A stretch of 56,060 nt of DNA from Firmicutes bacterium UBA7510 (GCA_002479485.1 DLNM01000049.1:1-56060), one strand, 5' to 3'; shown: positions 33,853 to 42,239, counted from the stretch's first letter. Notes: generated by a model from the letters alone, not told the origin. Numbers and translations: made by a program.

Positions 33853-35355
33853 TTGAACAGTAATCAAACTACTAAAAAAAGTAATAGTGTATATATAATT
33901 TCATTGATAATTACTGCAGTTATAGCTGTTTGGTCAATTTTTTTTAAAGATAGCTTTACTAGCTTATCAGATAAAATATTTTCTATATTAACAGTAGATT
34001 TTGGATGGAGTTATCTAGTATCTATGACTGCATTTGTTGGATTTTGTATATTTATAGCATTTAGCAAATATGGAAAGATAAAATTAGGTCCAGATGATTC
34101 TAAGCCTGAATATAATACCATTTCGTGGTTTGCTATGCTTTTTGGTGCAGGCATGGGGGTTGGACTTGTATTCTGGGGAGTAGCAGAGCCATTGTCACAT
34201 TTCATAGCTCCAATGGGATTAGAACCTGGAACAGCTGAAGCTGCAAATTTTGCCATGAAAACATCTTTTATGCATTGGGGAATTCATCCATGGGCAAACT
34301 ATTGTATCATAGGTTTAGCTTTAGCATATTTTCAATTTAGAAAAGGTAAACCAGGACTTATTAGTAGCATTTTTGAGCCATTAATTGGTGAAAAGGGTGT
34401 AAAAGGACCAATAGGAAAAACAATAGATATTTTAGCTATATTTGCTACAGTAGCAGGTGTAACCACATCTCTTGGACTGGGTGTTTTACAAATAAATAGT
34501 GGAATTAATTATTTGTTTGGAATACCAGAAACTTTATTGATTCAAATAATTATTATTGTTATTTTTAGTGTGATTTATATATGGTCGGCTGTTGCTGGAA
34601 TTGAAAAAGGAATAAAAATAGTTTCAGACATTAATTTGTACTTAGCATTTGGGCTTATGGTTGTTGCTGTTATTATAGGACCTAATTTAAATATGATTAA
34701 TAGCTTTGTAAATGGATTAGGTCAGTATATGGGAAATTTTGTAAGTGATAGCTTGTATACAAATACGTATGGAGATAATAGTTGGGTAAATGCTTGGCGA
34801 ATATTTTATTGGGCTTGGTGGATAGCGTGGGCACCATTTGTAGGTGCATTTATAGCTAGAATTTCAAAAGGTAGAACAATAAAAGAATTTATATTCGGTG
34901 TAGTTTTAGCTCCAGCAATAGGCTCAATGATATGGTTTGCCATATTTGGAAGTCTTGGTATAAACCTTGGAATAGAAGGGACATTATCAACAGAGGTTAT
35001 GACTAAAATAGTATCTTCACCTGAGACAGCTTTATTTATTGTTATGGAAAATTACCCTTTAGGCAAAATACTTTCAATAATATCAATGATATTAGTATGT
35101 ACATTCTTTGTAACATCAGCTAATTCAGGTACTTTTGTTTTATCAATGCTTTCTACAGAGGGTAACTTAAATCCTCCAAATAGTAAAAAAGTAGTTTGGG
35201 GTGTTGTACAATCATTACTTGCAATTGGATTATTAATAGCAGGCGGATTAAAACCTCTTCAAACTATTTCAATTGTAGCTGCATTTCCATTTATATTCAT
35301 AATGATATTTGCATGTGTCTCATTGATTAAGGCTTTAAAAAAAGAGAAGGTATAA
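33853..35355 (+). CDS. BCCT family betaine/carnitine/choline transporter
   Basis: Sodium- or proton-coupled carrier for glycine betaine and related trimethylammonium compounds. The 500 residues form about 12 membrane helices. The BCCT signature is in WRIFYWAWWIAWAPFVGAFIARISKGRTIKEF, and GMGVGLVFWGVAEPLSH is also typical. TTG start with AAAGGAGG upstream. Co-orientation with grdI-grdH, as in grdT of Eubacterium acidaminophilum, supports betaine uptake for fermentation. Confidence 0.92.
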   Translation: MNSNQTTKKSNSVYIISLIITAVIAVWSIFFKDSFTSLSDKIFSILTVDFGWSYLVSMTAFVGFCIFIAFSKYGKIKLGPDDSKPEYNTISWFAMLFGAGMGVGLVFWGVAEPLSHFIAPMGLEPGTAEAANFAMKTSFMHWGIHPWANYCIIGLALAYFQFRKGKPGLISSIFEPLIGEKGVKGPIGKTIDILAIFATVAGVTTSLGLGVLQINSGINYLFGIPETLLIQIIIIVIFSVIYIWSAVAGIEKGIKIVSDINLYLAFGLMVVAVIIGPNLNMINSFVNGLGQYMGNFVSDSLYTNTYGDNSWVNAWRIFYWAWWIAWAPFVGAFIARISKGRTIKEFIFGVVLAPAIGSMIWFAIFGSLGINLGIEGTLSTEVMTKIVSSPETALFIVMENYPLGKILSIISMILVCTFFVTSANSGTFVLSMLSTEGNLNPPNSKKVVWGVVQSLLAIGLLIAGGLKPLQTISIVAAFPFIFIMIFACVSLIKALKKEKV

Positions 35356-35372
35356 AATTTAAATATTAGAGT

Positions 35373-35411
35373 AGAGCTGTTGTAAACTAAAAGTTTAGCA
35401 ACAGCTCTTTT
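35373..35411 (+). terminator. Terminator after the BCCT transporter
   Basis: Stem AGAGCTGTTG/CAACAGCTCT extended by TAAACT/AGTTTA, followed by four T's. Confidence 0.85.
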
Positions 35412-35431
35412 CTTTACATTTAATATTAAAT

Positions 35432-35507
35432 AAAAAACTTAACAAAAAGGCGAAAACGAGTCGCCTACAATAGGGACTCGTTTTCTGAGGGATTGTTTAA
35501 GTTTTTT
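35432..35507. terminator. Large bidirectional hairpin
   Basis: Outer arms AAAAAACTTAA (35432-35442) and TTAAGTTTTTT (35497-35507). Inner hairpin GAAAACGAGTC (35452-35462)/GACTCGTTTTC (35475-35485) with CCTA-CAA-TAGG at the tip. It lies between the convergent transporter and adenine deaminase genes. An alternative helix AGGCG/CGCCT exists. It can terminate on either strand or be a small RNA body. Confidence 0.65.
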
Positions 35508-35608
35508 TACTATTAAATACCTAATATGTACTAAAAGGTACATAAACTATAAAATTAATTATAAGTCTATAATTATATATTAGACCTATATCTAACATTT
35601 GTCAACAC

Positions 35609-37399
35609 TTATTTGGAAAAATTAGCAAAAATACTTACACTTTTAAAAGTAGTGCAGTCAATATAGCCACGATTAGTTAATCTAAGCTCTGGAATTACAG
35701 CTAATGCAAGTAGTGCACTTGTCATAAATGGAGAAATTAAATTACATCCAAGTTTTTTCCATCCAAGCTCAATACTATGAACTCTTTTAGCAACAATTTC
35801 AGCTTTTTCATCGCTCATAAGTCCTGCAATAGGTAAAGGATTTATAGCTATTATTTCACCGTTTTCAACAACTACCATGCCACCGCCGCATTTACAAAGA
35901 GCATTGCCTGCTATAGCCATATCTTCATCATTTGTTCCTATAATAGTCAAGTTATGTGCATCATGCGAAACTGTGGAAGCAACAGCTCCAGACTTAAATC
36001 CGAATCCTTTAACAAAACCCTTGCCAATTGACCCAGTAGCATTATGTCTTTCCACGACAGCAACCTTTATTATGTCATTTTCAGTATCTGACTTTATTTG
36101 ATTATTTAAAACCGGCATTTCTATTATTCTTTGATAATTGTATGCTTTAGCTTCAACAATTTCTATAACTCTGACATTTTTACTTTCACCGTCAGCCTCA
36201 ATCACAAAGTCAGATGGGATTAGTTCTTTTTTTAGATTCATTGAATTCTTTGAAAATTCTGGATATTCCTTAGTGGGTATATCTACTAGGAGTTTTTTAT
36301 TTTCAGAAACTAATTCACCATTAAATATAACTTTATTAACAGATACAGTTTCTAAATCACTTAGAAGGTTAATATCAGCCCATTTACCGGGAGATATACT
36401 TCCTAAATCTCTTTGCATTTCAAAACAAAATGCAGCATTTATGGTTGCCATTTGTATTGCTGTGATTGGTTTTACACCCTCTTGTATAGCTCTTCTTATT
36501 ATGTGGTCTAAGTGACCATCTCTTAGAAGAGTATCTGGATGTGTATCATCACTTACAAGTACTGCAAATCTAGTATCTATATTATTTTCTGTTAAGCTTT
36601 TTACTGTTTCTGCTACATCATGCCAAGCAGAGCCCTCTCTCATTTGAACATACATTCCTAGTCGCATTTTCTCAAGAGCCGATTCCTTAGTCACGGTTTC
36701 ATGACAAGAGTTAATTCCTGTCGCTATATATGCATTTAATCCGTTGTTATCAGATGCTGGATAGTGACCTGTAGCAATTTTGTTTTCCTTTAGTGTTATT
36801 TCTATTTCTTTATGCATGCTTTTATCACCAAAAACAACACCAGGATAATTCATCATTTCACCGAGGCCTTTTACTTCTTTAAATTTCATAGCCTTTTTTA
36901 TTTCCTTAGGACCTATGACTGCCCCTGTATCTTCAAATCCGGAACATGCTGGCACACATGACGGAACAGTTGAATAAACTCTTAATGGTAAATTTTCTCC
37001 ATCCTCAATCATCAGCTTCATTCCATCAAATCCTAGTACATTAGTTATTTCATGAGGATCCATATAAATAGTTGTTGTACCATGAACACATACGCATTTT
37101 GCATATTCTCTAACAGTTAACATGCTGCTTTCAACATGTATATGTGTATCTATAAAACCAGGAGTTGCATAGTATCCGGTACCATCAATTATAGTAGTTT
37201 TTTTGCCTATAGTGTGACTTGCATCACCAACTAGCGCAATTCTACCTTTTTTTATTGCTATATCTATATTTTCTATTATTTCAGCTGTATTTACATTTAC
37301 AAGCTTCACATTTTTTATTACCGTATCAGCCTTTGTAATACCCATTGCAATATTGGATAAATCACGTGTAACTTGATATAGTTCATATCTTTTATTCAA
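35609..37399 (-). CDS. ade: Adenine deaminase
   Basis: Converts adenine to hypoxanthine and ammonia for purine salvage or fermentation. About 596 residues of the amidohydrolase fold. The metal motif PGFIDTHIHVESSML is near the N-terminus, ATGHYPA in the middle and HDAHNLTIIGT toward the C-terminal domain. The TTG at 37399 is chosen because GGAGG (37405-37409) lies just upstream. An earlier TTG at 37411 overlaps the site. No purine riboswitch is seen in the 100 bases upstream. It makes hypoxanthine, a possible ligand for the guanine-class riboswitch at 24930. Confidence 0.93.
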   Translation of the reverse strand: MNKRYELYQVTRDLSNIAMGITKADTVIKNVKLVNVNTAEIIENIDIAIKKGRIALVGDASHTIGKKTTIIDGTGYYATPGFIDTHIHVESSMLTVREYAKCVCVHGTTTIYMDPHEITNVLGFDGMKLMIEDGENLPLRVYSTVPSCVPACSGFEDTGAVIGPKEIKKAMKFKEVKGLGEMMNYPGVVFGDKSMHKEIEITLKENKIATGHYPASDNNGLNAYIATGINSCHETVTKESALEKMRLGMYVQMREGSAWHDVAETVKSLTENNIDTRFAVLVSDDTHPDTLLRDGHLDHIIRRAIQEGVKPITAIQMATINAAFCFEMQRDLGSISPGKWADINLLSDLETVSVNKVIFNGELVSENKKLLVDIPTKEYPEFSKNSMNLKKELIPSDFVIEADGESKNVRVIEIVEAKAYNYQRIIEMPVLNNQIKSDTENDIIKVAVVERHNATGSIGKGFVKGFGFKSGAVASTVSHDAHNLTIIGTNDEDMAIAGNALCKCGGGMVVVENGEIIAINPLPIAGLMSDEKAEIVAKRVHSIELGWKKLGCNLISPFMTSALLALAVIPELRLTNRGYIDCTTFKSVSIFANFSK

Positions 37400-37509
37400 A
37401 ATAACCTCCAAGCAAAAAACTATTTCCTAATAATATACCACAATGTTTGTTGTAAAACAATTTATTTATTTTAATCACTCTTGTTTCTTTCAAATTTATA
37501 TTTGTCTAG

Positions 37510-37668
37510 TTACATAATAATTACTGAAATCATTGTAATCGCAATACATGAAATTAAAAACCACTTTACAATTCCTAAAAATTTAGCCAATGGGCTAGCA
37601 AGAAGTAAATTAATATTTGTTAGGAAATACACATTATCGAAATGAGTCGAAAAAATAGATATTGACAA
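37510..37668 (-). pseudogene. Possible remnant or small membrane ORF
   Basis: An open frame on the minus strand encodes about 52 residues: HFDNVYFLTNINLLLASPL followed by AKFLGIVKWFL and a hydrophobic helix, ending at 37510. It looks like the C-terminal end of a permease. The only start is TTG and it overlaps the fab promoter, so it may be a decayed fragment. The 395-base gap (37412-37806) otherwise holds the ade leader, the fab promoter and the GTTAG array. Confidence 0.3.
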
Positions 37669-37690
37669 AATCTAAAATTTATATTAAAAT
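37662..37690 (+). promoter_or_regulatory. Promoter of the fab operon
   Basis: TTGACA (37662-37667), exactly 17 bases, TAAAAT (37685-37690). The GTTAG operator array starts 8 bases after the -10 box, across the likely transcript start. Confidence 0.8.
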
Positions 37691-37698
37691 ACAAAAAT

Positions 37699-37786
37699 AG
37701 TTAGACAAACTAACTAATGTTAGGAGAACTAATAGAGTTAGTAAATCAACAAAGTTAGTAAACCAACAAAGTTAGTAGACTAACTT
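37699..37786 (+). promoter_or_regulatory. Array of five GTTAG operator-like repeats
   Basis: Palindrome 1 is AGTTAG-ACAAA-CTAACT (37699-37715). Unit 2 is GTTAG-GAGAA-CTAAT (37719-37733). Units 3 and 4 are two 17-base direct repeats, GTTAGTAAAYCAACAAA (37737-37753 and 37754-37770). Unit 5 is AAGTTAGT-AG-ACTAACTT (37769-37786). GTTAG recurs every 17-19 bases. A perfect single unit, AGTTAGA-TAG-TCTAACT, lies before acpP. These are the probable binding sites of the MarR/FabT regulator. Confidence 0.75.
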
Positions 37787-37806
37787 ATAGAAATGGAGGT
37801 ATTATC

Positions 37807-38280
37807 TTGGACATATTTGCAGAAGCTCTAAATGATATTTTAGTTAAAGCATATCGTAATATATTACGACTTGAGGAAGAAAGCTTAAAAACTATAAGTG
37901 ACACCAGCCTTTCAATTAACGAAATGCATCTAATTGAATGTGTAGGAAAAGGTAAGGAAGATGGAGTTACTATAAGTAAAGTTGCCTCAGAGCTTTGTAT
38001 AACACGACCATCAGCGACAATTGCAGTAAATAAGCTTGAAAAAAAGGGATATGTAAGAAAATTTAATTGTCAAGAAGATGGCAGAGTTGTTTATGTTGTT
38101 TTGACAGACAAAGGTCGTGAGATAGATGCTATTCACAAGCAGTATCATAAGGATATGGTTAACGAAGTAAGCAAAGAGCTAGATGAAGATCAGATAAAAT
38201 ACCTTATAGGAGCAATTCACAAACTAAATAGTTATTTTAAAAAAAGTATTGGAGAAAAAGGTATAAGAAATGATGAATAA
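37807..38280 (+). CDS. fabT: MarR family regulator of fatty-acid synthesis (FabT-like)
   Basis: A 157-residue winged-helix regulator. The HTH lies around residues 55-85 (ITISKVASELCITRPSATIAVNKLEKKGYVRK) and is preceded by a dimer helix. As the first gene of the fab operon it is expected to repress the operon, usually with acyl-ACP as co-repressor, and itself through the upstream array. TTG start after ATGGAGG. A MarR regulator heading fabH-acpP-fabK is the common Clostridia and Streptococcus arrangement. Confidence 0.9.
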   Translation: MDIFAEALNDILVKAYRNILRLEEESLKTISDTSLSINEMHLIECVGKGKEDGVTISKVASELCITRPSATIAVNKLEKKGYVRKFNCQEDGRVVYVVLTDKGREIDAIHKQYHKDMVNEVSKELDEDQIKYLIGAIHKLNSYFKKSIGEKGIRNDE

Positions 38281-38357
38281 TAAAAAAATAGGGCACCGAG
38301 CCCATGTACAAGTTTCTTATGGTTTTTTGTGCAAGAAAGGGCATGGGCATAAGAATG
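38270..38357 (+). promoter_or_regulatory. Dispersed leader element, fabH copy (putative pseudoknot)
   Basis: GCCCATG (38300-38306) can pair with CATGGGC (38342-38348), and GCAC (38293-38296) with GTGC (38329-38332) across it. TTTCTT (38313-38318) and AAGAAA (38333-38338) could form an inner hairpin that places GTGC in the loop. The 3' end GCATGGGCATAAGAATG reaches the fabH start, which has no clear ribosome site. ATG ATG at 38270 opens a 31-codon frame (to 38365) that overlaps both fabT and fabH, as the short ORF does at eutT. Confidence 0.5.
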
Positions 38358-39308
38358 AGTTTTAAAGTATTAGGTACCGGGAGCTACGTTCCTCCCCGTG
38401 TGGTAACAAATGATGAGCTTTCAAACTTTTTGGATACTTCTGATGATTGGATTGTTCAAAGAGTAGGTGTAAAGAAGCGTCATATTTGTACCACTGAAAC
38501 AGCAGCTGATTTAGCGTATGAAGCTGCACTTAGGGCTTTAGAAAATGGTAATACAAAACCAGAAGAGCTTGACATGATAATCTGTGCAACTGTAAGCAAT
38601 GAGGATATAGCACCATCACTTGCTTGTAGTGTACAAAAACTTTTAAAAGCTACATGTCCCGCAATGGATATTAACGCAGCATGTAGTGCCTTTATATTTA
38701 TGTTAGAAACTGCAGCAGGATTCTTTGCTCTAAAAAAAGTAAAGAAAGTGCTAGTAATAGGTGCAGAACGTATGAGTCGTATCTTAGATTGGGAAGATCG
38801 TGGTACGTGTGTAATATTTGGAGATGGAGCTGGTGCAATGTTACTTGGAACTGGCGACAACTACATTTATTCAAAGCTAAATACAATAGGTGATGATAAT
38901 GTAATAAGAATACCTAATCCAACAGGAAATTCACCATTTTATGAAGGCCCTGAAAATAAGCCTGTTGTATATATGAATGGACAAGAGACGTATAAGTTTG
39001 CAGTAAACTCTATGTGTAAGGATTTAAAAGAGGTAATTGCTAATTCAGGTTTATCTGAAGAAGACATTGCTATGGTTATACCACATCAAGCAAATATTCG
39101 TATAATTGAAGCAGCCAAAAAAAGGCTGAATATACCAAATGATAGGTTTTACGTAAACATTGATAGATACGGAAACACATCTGCAGCAAGTATACCGATA
39201 GCTCTTGATGAATTAAATAAGGGGGGAAAATTAAATAAGAATGATAATTTAGCGTTGTGCGCATTTGGCGGAGGTCTTTCAAGTGCAGCATGTATTTTAA
39301 GGTGGTAA
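38355..39308 (+). CDS. fabH: 3-oxoacyl-ACP synthase III
   Basis: Condenses acetyl-CoA with malonyl-ACP to start fatty-acid synthesis. The triad is Cys110 (DINAACSAF), His244 (IPHQANI) and Asn274 (RYGNTSAAS). The 317 residues match the family. ATG at 38355 (MSFKVLGTG) is chosen as the family start. An earlier in-frame ATG at 38304 would add 17 residues that are really the leader element. There is no strong ribosome site; GGGCATAAG precedes the start, so translation may depend on the leader structure. Confidence 0.95.
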   Translation: MSFKVLGTGSYVPPRVVTNDELSNFLDTSDDWIVQRVGVKKRHICTTETAADLAYEAALRALENGNTKPEELDMIICATVSNEDIAPSLACSVQKLLKATCPAMDINAACSAFIFMLETAAGFFALKKVKKVLVIGAERMSRILDWEDRGTCVIFGDGAGAMLLGTGDNYIYSKLNTIGDDNVIRIPNPTGNSPFYEGPENKPVVYMNGQETYKFAVNSMCKDLKEVIANSGLSEEDIAMVIPHQANIRIIEAAKKRLNIPNDRFYVNIDRYGNTSAASIPIALDELNKGGKLNKNDNLALCAFGGGLSSAACILRW

Positions 39309-39325
39309 AGTTAGATAGTCTAACT
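39309..39325 (+). promoter_or_regulatory. Internal operator before acpP
   Basis: Palindrome AGTTAGA-TAG-TCTAACT of the same type as the array before fabT. A secondary promoter for acpP, whose product is needed at high levels, is plausible. A short tract GTCGAAAAAATAGA downstream also occurs just before the fabT promoter. Confidence 0.7.
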
Positions 39326-39388
39326 AAATGTCTAAAAATGTCGAAAAAATAGAAATTTAAAAAATAATATATATAGCGGAGGAATAAA

Positions 39389-39610
39389 ATGAATTTAGAA
39401 AAATTAGCAAAACTTATAGCAGCACATGTAGAATGTGATGTTACAGAAATAAAAGAGGAGACAACTTTTGAAAGTTTGGGAATAGATTCACTTGATACTG
39501 TTGAAATGGTAATGGAATTGGAAGAGGAATTAGGAACTGAGCTTCAATTAGACGTGAAATTAACAACAGTTGGAGATTTATTAAGATTCATAGAAAAAAA
39601 GTTAGGATAG
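39389..39610 (+). CDS. acpP: Acyl carrier protein
   Basis: Carries acyl chains during synthesis. The 73 residues have the phosphopantetheine serine at residue 34 in GIDSLDTVEMVMELEEE. AGCGGAGG is the ribosome site. It lies 80 bases after fabH with its own operator, and just ahead of fabK. Confidence 0.96.
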   Translation: MNLEKLAKLIAAHVECDVTEIKEETTFESLGIDSLDTVEMVMELEEELGTELQLDVKLTTVGDLLRFIEKKLG

Positions 39611-39620
39611 GATAGATATC

Positions 39621-40565
39621 ATGATAAAAACATCAATTTGTGAACTTTTAGATATTAAGTATCCTATATTTCAAGGTGGAATGGCTTGGATTGCTGATGG
39701 TAGACTGGCGGCAGCTGTATCTAACTCTGGAGGACTTGGGATAATAGCTGCTATGAATGCAGGAACTGATTACTTAAAGGAACAAATTAGAATAGCAAGA
39801 CAAATAACTAACAAGCCATTTGGTGTGAATGTTATGCTTATGAGCCCTCACGCAGATGAAATATCTGATATTGTCATTGAAGAAAAAATATCTGTTGTTG
39901 TTACAGGAGCAGGTAATCCATCAAAATATATGAAAAAATGGATTGAAGCCGGAATAATGGTTATACCTGTTGTTGCGTCAGTTGCTATGGCAAAGCTTGT
40001 TGAAAGATCAGGGGCTTGTGCTGTAATAGCTGAAGGTGGAGAAAGTGGTGGTCATGTTGGTGATTTGACTACTATGAGTTTAGTTCCTCAAGTATGTGAT
40101 GCTGTCAGTATACCAGTTATAGCTGCTGGCGGAATAGCTGATGGTAGAGGAGTATGTGCTGCATTTATGTTGGGAGCACAGGGTGTTCAGTTAGGTACAC
40201 GTTTTTTAGTAGCTAAAGAATGTTCAGTACACCAAGTATACAAGGATAAAATACTTAGGGCTACAGATATTTCAACCATAACCACAGGTAAAAGATTAGG
40301 TCATCCTGTCAGAAGCTTAAAAACACCTTTTTCTAAAGAGTATTTTAAAAAAGAGTATTCTAACGTGTCAGATGATGAGCTTGAAGCTATGGGATCGGGT
40401 GCTTTAAGACTTGCAGCAGTTGCAGGTGATGAAAAAAGAGGATGCTTTTTAGCTGGTCAAATTGCTGGAATGGTAAAAAAAGAGCAAACAGCAGATGAAA
40501 TTATCAGTGAAATATTTGAAGAAACAGAATTAATTTTGAATGGAGCATATAAATGGGTAAAATAG
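39621..40565 (+). CDS. fabK: Enoyl-ACP reductase II (FMN)
   Basis: FMN-dependent reductase for the last step of each elongation cycle; the FabI type is not seen here. The 314 residues begin with the typical LLDIKYPIFQGGMAWIADG, contain AEGGESGGHVGDLTTM, and AAGGIADGRGVCAAFMLGAQGVQLGTRF, which binds the FMN phosphate. It overlaps fabD by 13 bases. Organisms that use FabK are naturally insensitive to triclosan. Confidence 0.95.
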   Translation: MIKTSICELLDIKYPIFQGGMAWIADGRLAAAVSNSGGLGIIAAMNAGTDYLKEQIRIARQITNKPFGVNVMLMSPHADEISDIVIEEKISVVVTGAGNPSKYMKKWIEAGIMVIPVVASVAMAKLVERSGACAVIAEGGESGGHVGDLTTMSLVPQVCDAVSIPVIAAGGIADGRGVCAAFMLGAQGVQLGTRFLVAKECSVHQVYKDKILRATDISTITTGKRLGHPVRSLKTPFSKEYFKKEYSNVSDDELEAMGSGALRLAAVAGDEKRGCFLAGQIAGMVKKEQTADEIISEIFEETELILNGAYKWVK

Positions 40566-41476
40566 CTTTTGTATTTTCCGGTCAAGGTGCTCAACATACC
40601 GGAATGGGTTTTGATTTATATAACAATAGTCCAATAGCAAAAAAAATATTTGAAAAAGTGGAAACTATTAAGCCGGGTACTATGGAGCTTTGCTTTAATG
40701 GCTCAAAGGAAGATTTAGCACAGACTAAAAATACTCAACCATGCTTATACTGTGTTGATTTGGTAGCAGCCCTTTCACTGTTTGATGAGGGAATAAAACC
40801 AGACGTATTGGCTGGATTTTCACTTGGAGAGCTTGCAGCACTTAGCTTTAGCGGTTGTATGAGCTATGAGGATGGTTTTCGAGTAGTATGTAAGCGTGGT
40901 GAGTACATGCAAGATGCTGGAGATGAACGTGATAGTGTAATGATGGCTGTACTTAAGCTAGATAACGAAATTGTGGAATCTTTATGTAAAAAATATAAAG
41001 AGGTTTATCCTGTAAATTATAACTACTCAGGACAGCTTGTAGTTTCAGGCTCAAAAGATGAAATGGAATTATTTAAGCTTGATGTAAAAGAAGCAGGTGG
41101 TAAAGCATTGCCTTTAAATGTAAGCGGAGCCTTTCATTCTCCTTTTATGTCATCAGCAGAGATTAGATTTAAAGAATATCTTAAAGAAGTTGAGTTTAAA
41201 ACTCCTCAAATACCAGTATACTCAAATTGCACAGCCATACCTTATACTGAAAATGTATCTGAATTATTGGCCAGTCAGTTGATGAAGCCTGTTCTATGGC
41301 AAAAATCAGTTGAAAATATGATAAATGATGGTGTAGATACGTTTATTGAAGTTGGTGTAGGAAAAACATTGAGTGGTTTTATATCTAAAATATCTCAAGA
41401 AGTAGCAATTTACAATGTCGAAGACATGGAAAGCCTTAGTAGGACTATAGCGGAGGTAAGAGATGTTAAAAGGTAA
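40553..41476 (+). CDS. fabD: Malonyl-CoA:ACP transacylase
   Basis: Moves malonyl from CoA to ACP. Catalytic Ser90 is in GFSLGE, and His195 in SGAFHSPF. The N-terminal FVFSGQGAQHTGMG loop is intact. The 307 residues match the family. The start overlaps the fabK end and the end overlaps fabG by 14 bases, which indicates tight translational coupling. Confidence 0.96.
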   Translation: MGKIAFVFSGQGAQHTGMGFDLYNNSPIAKKIFEKVETIKPGTMELCFNGSKEDLAQTKNTQPCLYCVDLVAALSLFDEGIKPDVLAGFSLGELAALSFSGCMSYEDGFRVVCKRGEYMQDAGDERDSVMMAVLKLDNEIVESLCKKYKEVYPVNYNYSGQLVVSGSKDEMELFKLDVKEAGGKALPLNVSGAFHSPFMSSAEIRFKEYLKEVEFKTPQIPVYSNCTAIPYTENVSELLASQLMKPVLWQKSVENMINDGVDTFIEVGVGKTLSGFISKISQEVAIYNVEDMESLSRTIAEVRDVKR

Positions 41477-42191
41477 GGTAGCTGTAATAACAGGCGGTTC
41501 AAGAGGAATAGGAAAAGCCATAGCTATAAAGCTTGCACAGTGTGGAGCTGATATTGCAGTTATATATGCAGGTAATGAAGAAAAAGCGAAAGAGACCTGT
41601 GAACAAGCTAAGAGTTTAGGTGTTAAAGCGTTTAGCTTTAAATGTGATGTGTCTAGCTTTAATGAAACTAAACAAACAGTTTCAGATATAGTAGAAAAGC
41701 TTGGAACAGTAGATATCCTAATTAATAATGCAGGCATAACTAGAGATGGACTGATGCTATCAATGAAAGAAGAAAGCTTCGATGCCGTATTAGATACTAA
41801 TTTGAAAGGCGCTTTCAATATGATAAGGCATTGTTCAAGCATTTTTTTAAAGAAAAAATGTGGAAAAATTATAAATATAAGCTCTGTTTCTGGACTTATG
41901 GGTAACGCAGGACAAGTTAATTATTCAGCATCTAAGGCTGGATTAATAGGTCTGACAAAATCAGTAGCCAGAGAGCTCGCAAGCAGAAATATATGCTGCA
42001 ACGCAGTTGCACCTGGATTTATTGAAACAGAGATGACAGATAATATAGACGAGACTAATCAACTATTAAGTAAAATACCTCTAGGTCATATGGGAAAACC
42101 AGAGGATGTAGCTGAATTTGTGGCGTTTTTATGTAGCGCTAATTATATTACAGGTGAGGTTATAAGAGTTGATGGTGGATTAGCAATGTAA
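41463..42191 (+). CDS. fabG: 3-oxoacyl-ACP reductase
   Basis: Short-chain dehydrogenase that reduces beta-keto groups with NADPH. The cofactor motif TGGSRGIG is at residues 10-17, NNAG at 88-91, and the catalytic Tyr154 and Lys158 are in VNYSASKAG. The ribosome site GCGGAGG lies inside fabD. The 242 residues match the family. Confidence 0.96.
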   Translation: MLKGKVAVITGGSRGIGKAIAIKLAQCGADIAVIYAGNEEKAKETCEQAKSLGVKAFSFKCDVSSFNETKQTVSDIVEKLGTVDILINNAGITRDGLMLSMKEESFDAVLDTNLKGAFNMIRHCSSIFLKKKCGKIINISSVSGLMGNAGQVNYSASKAGLIGLTKSVARELASRNICCNAVAPGFIETEMTDNIDETNQLLSKIPLGHMGKPEDVAEFVAFLCSANYITGEVIRVDGGLAM

Positions 42192-42222
42192 AGTGTGAAA
42201 TAAAAAAATATTTCACTCTAAA
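42192..42222 (+). promoter_or_regulatory. Hairpin between fabG and fabF
   Basis: AGTGTGAAATA with TATTTCACTCT around an A-run loop. It lies just upstream of the fabF ribosome site. No proper terminator is formed, though T's follow a few bases on. Confidence 0.5.
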
Positions 42223-42239
42223 GTTTTTTGGAGGTAATT

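Noticed and set aside
35609..37399. Purine riboswitch for adenine deaminase
   Set aside because: The leader upstream of its start has no P2/P3 loop motifs or the conserved J2/3 sequence.
37738..37786. CRISPR-like array (repeats with regular spacing) before fabT
   Set aside because: The repeats are short, adjoining and palindromic, there is no unique spacer set and no cas gene. They fit operator sites.
38304..38354. Longer fabH with 17 extra N-terminal residues
   Set aside because: The extra residues are encoded by the dispersed leader element, and family members start at the MSFKVLGTG position.
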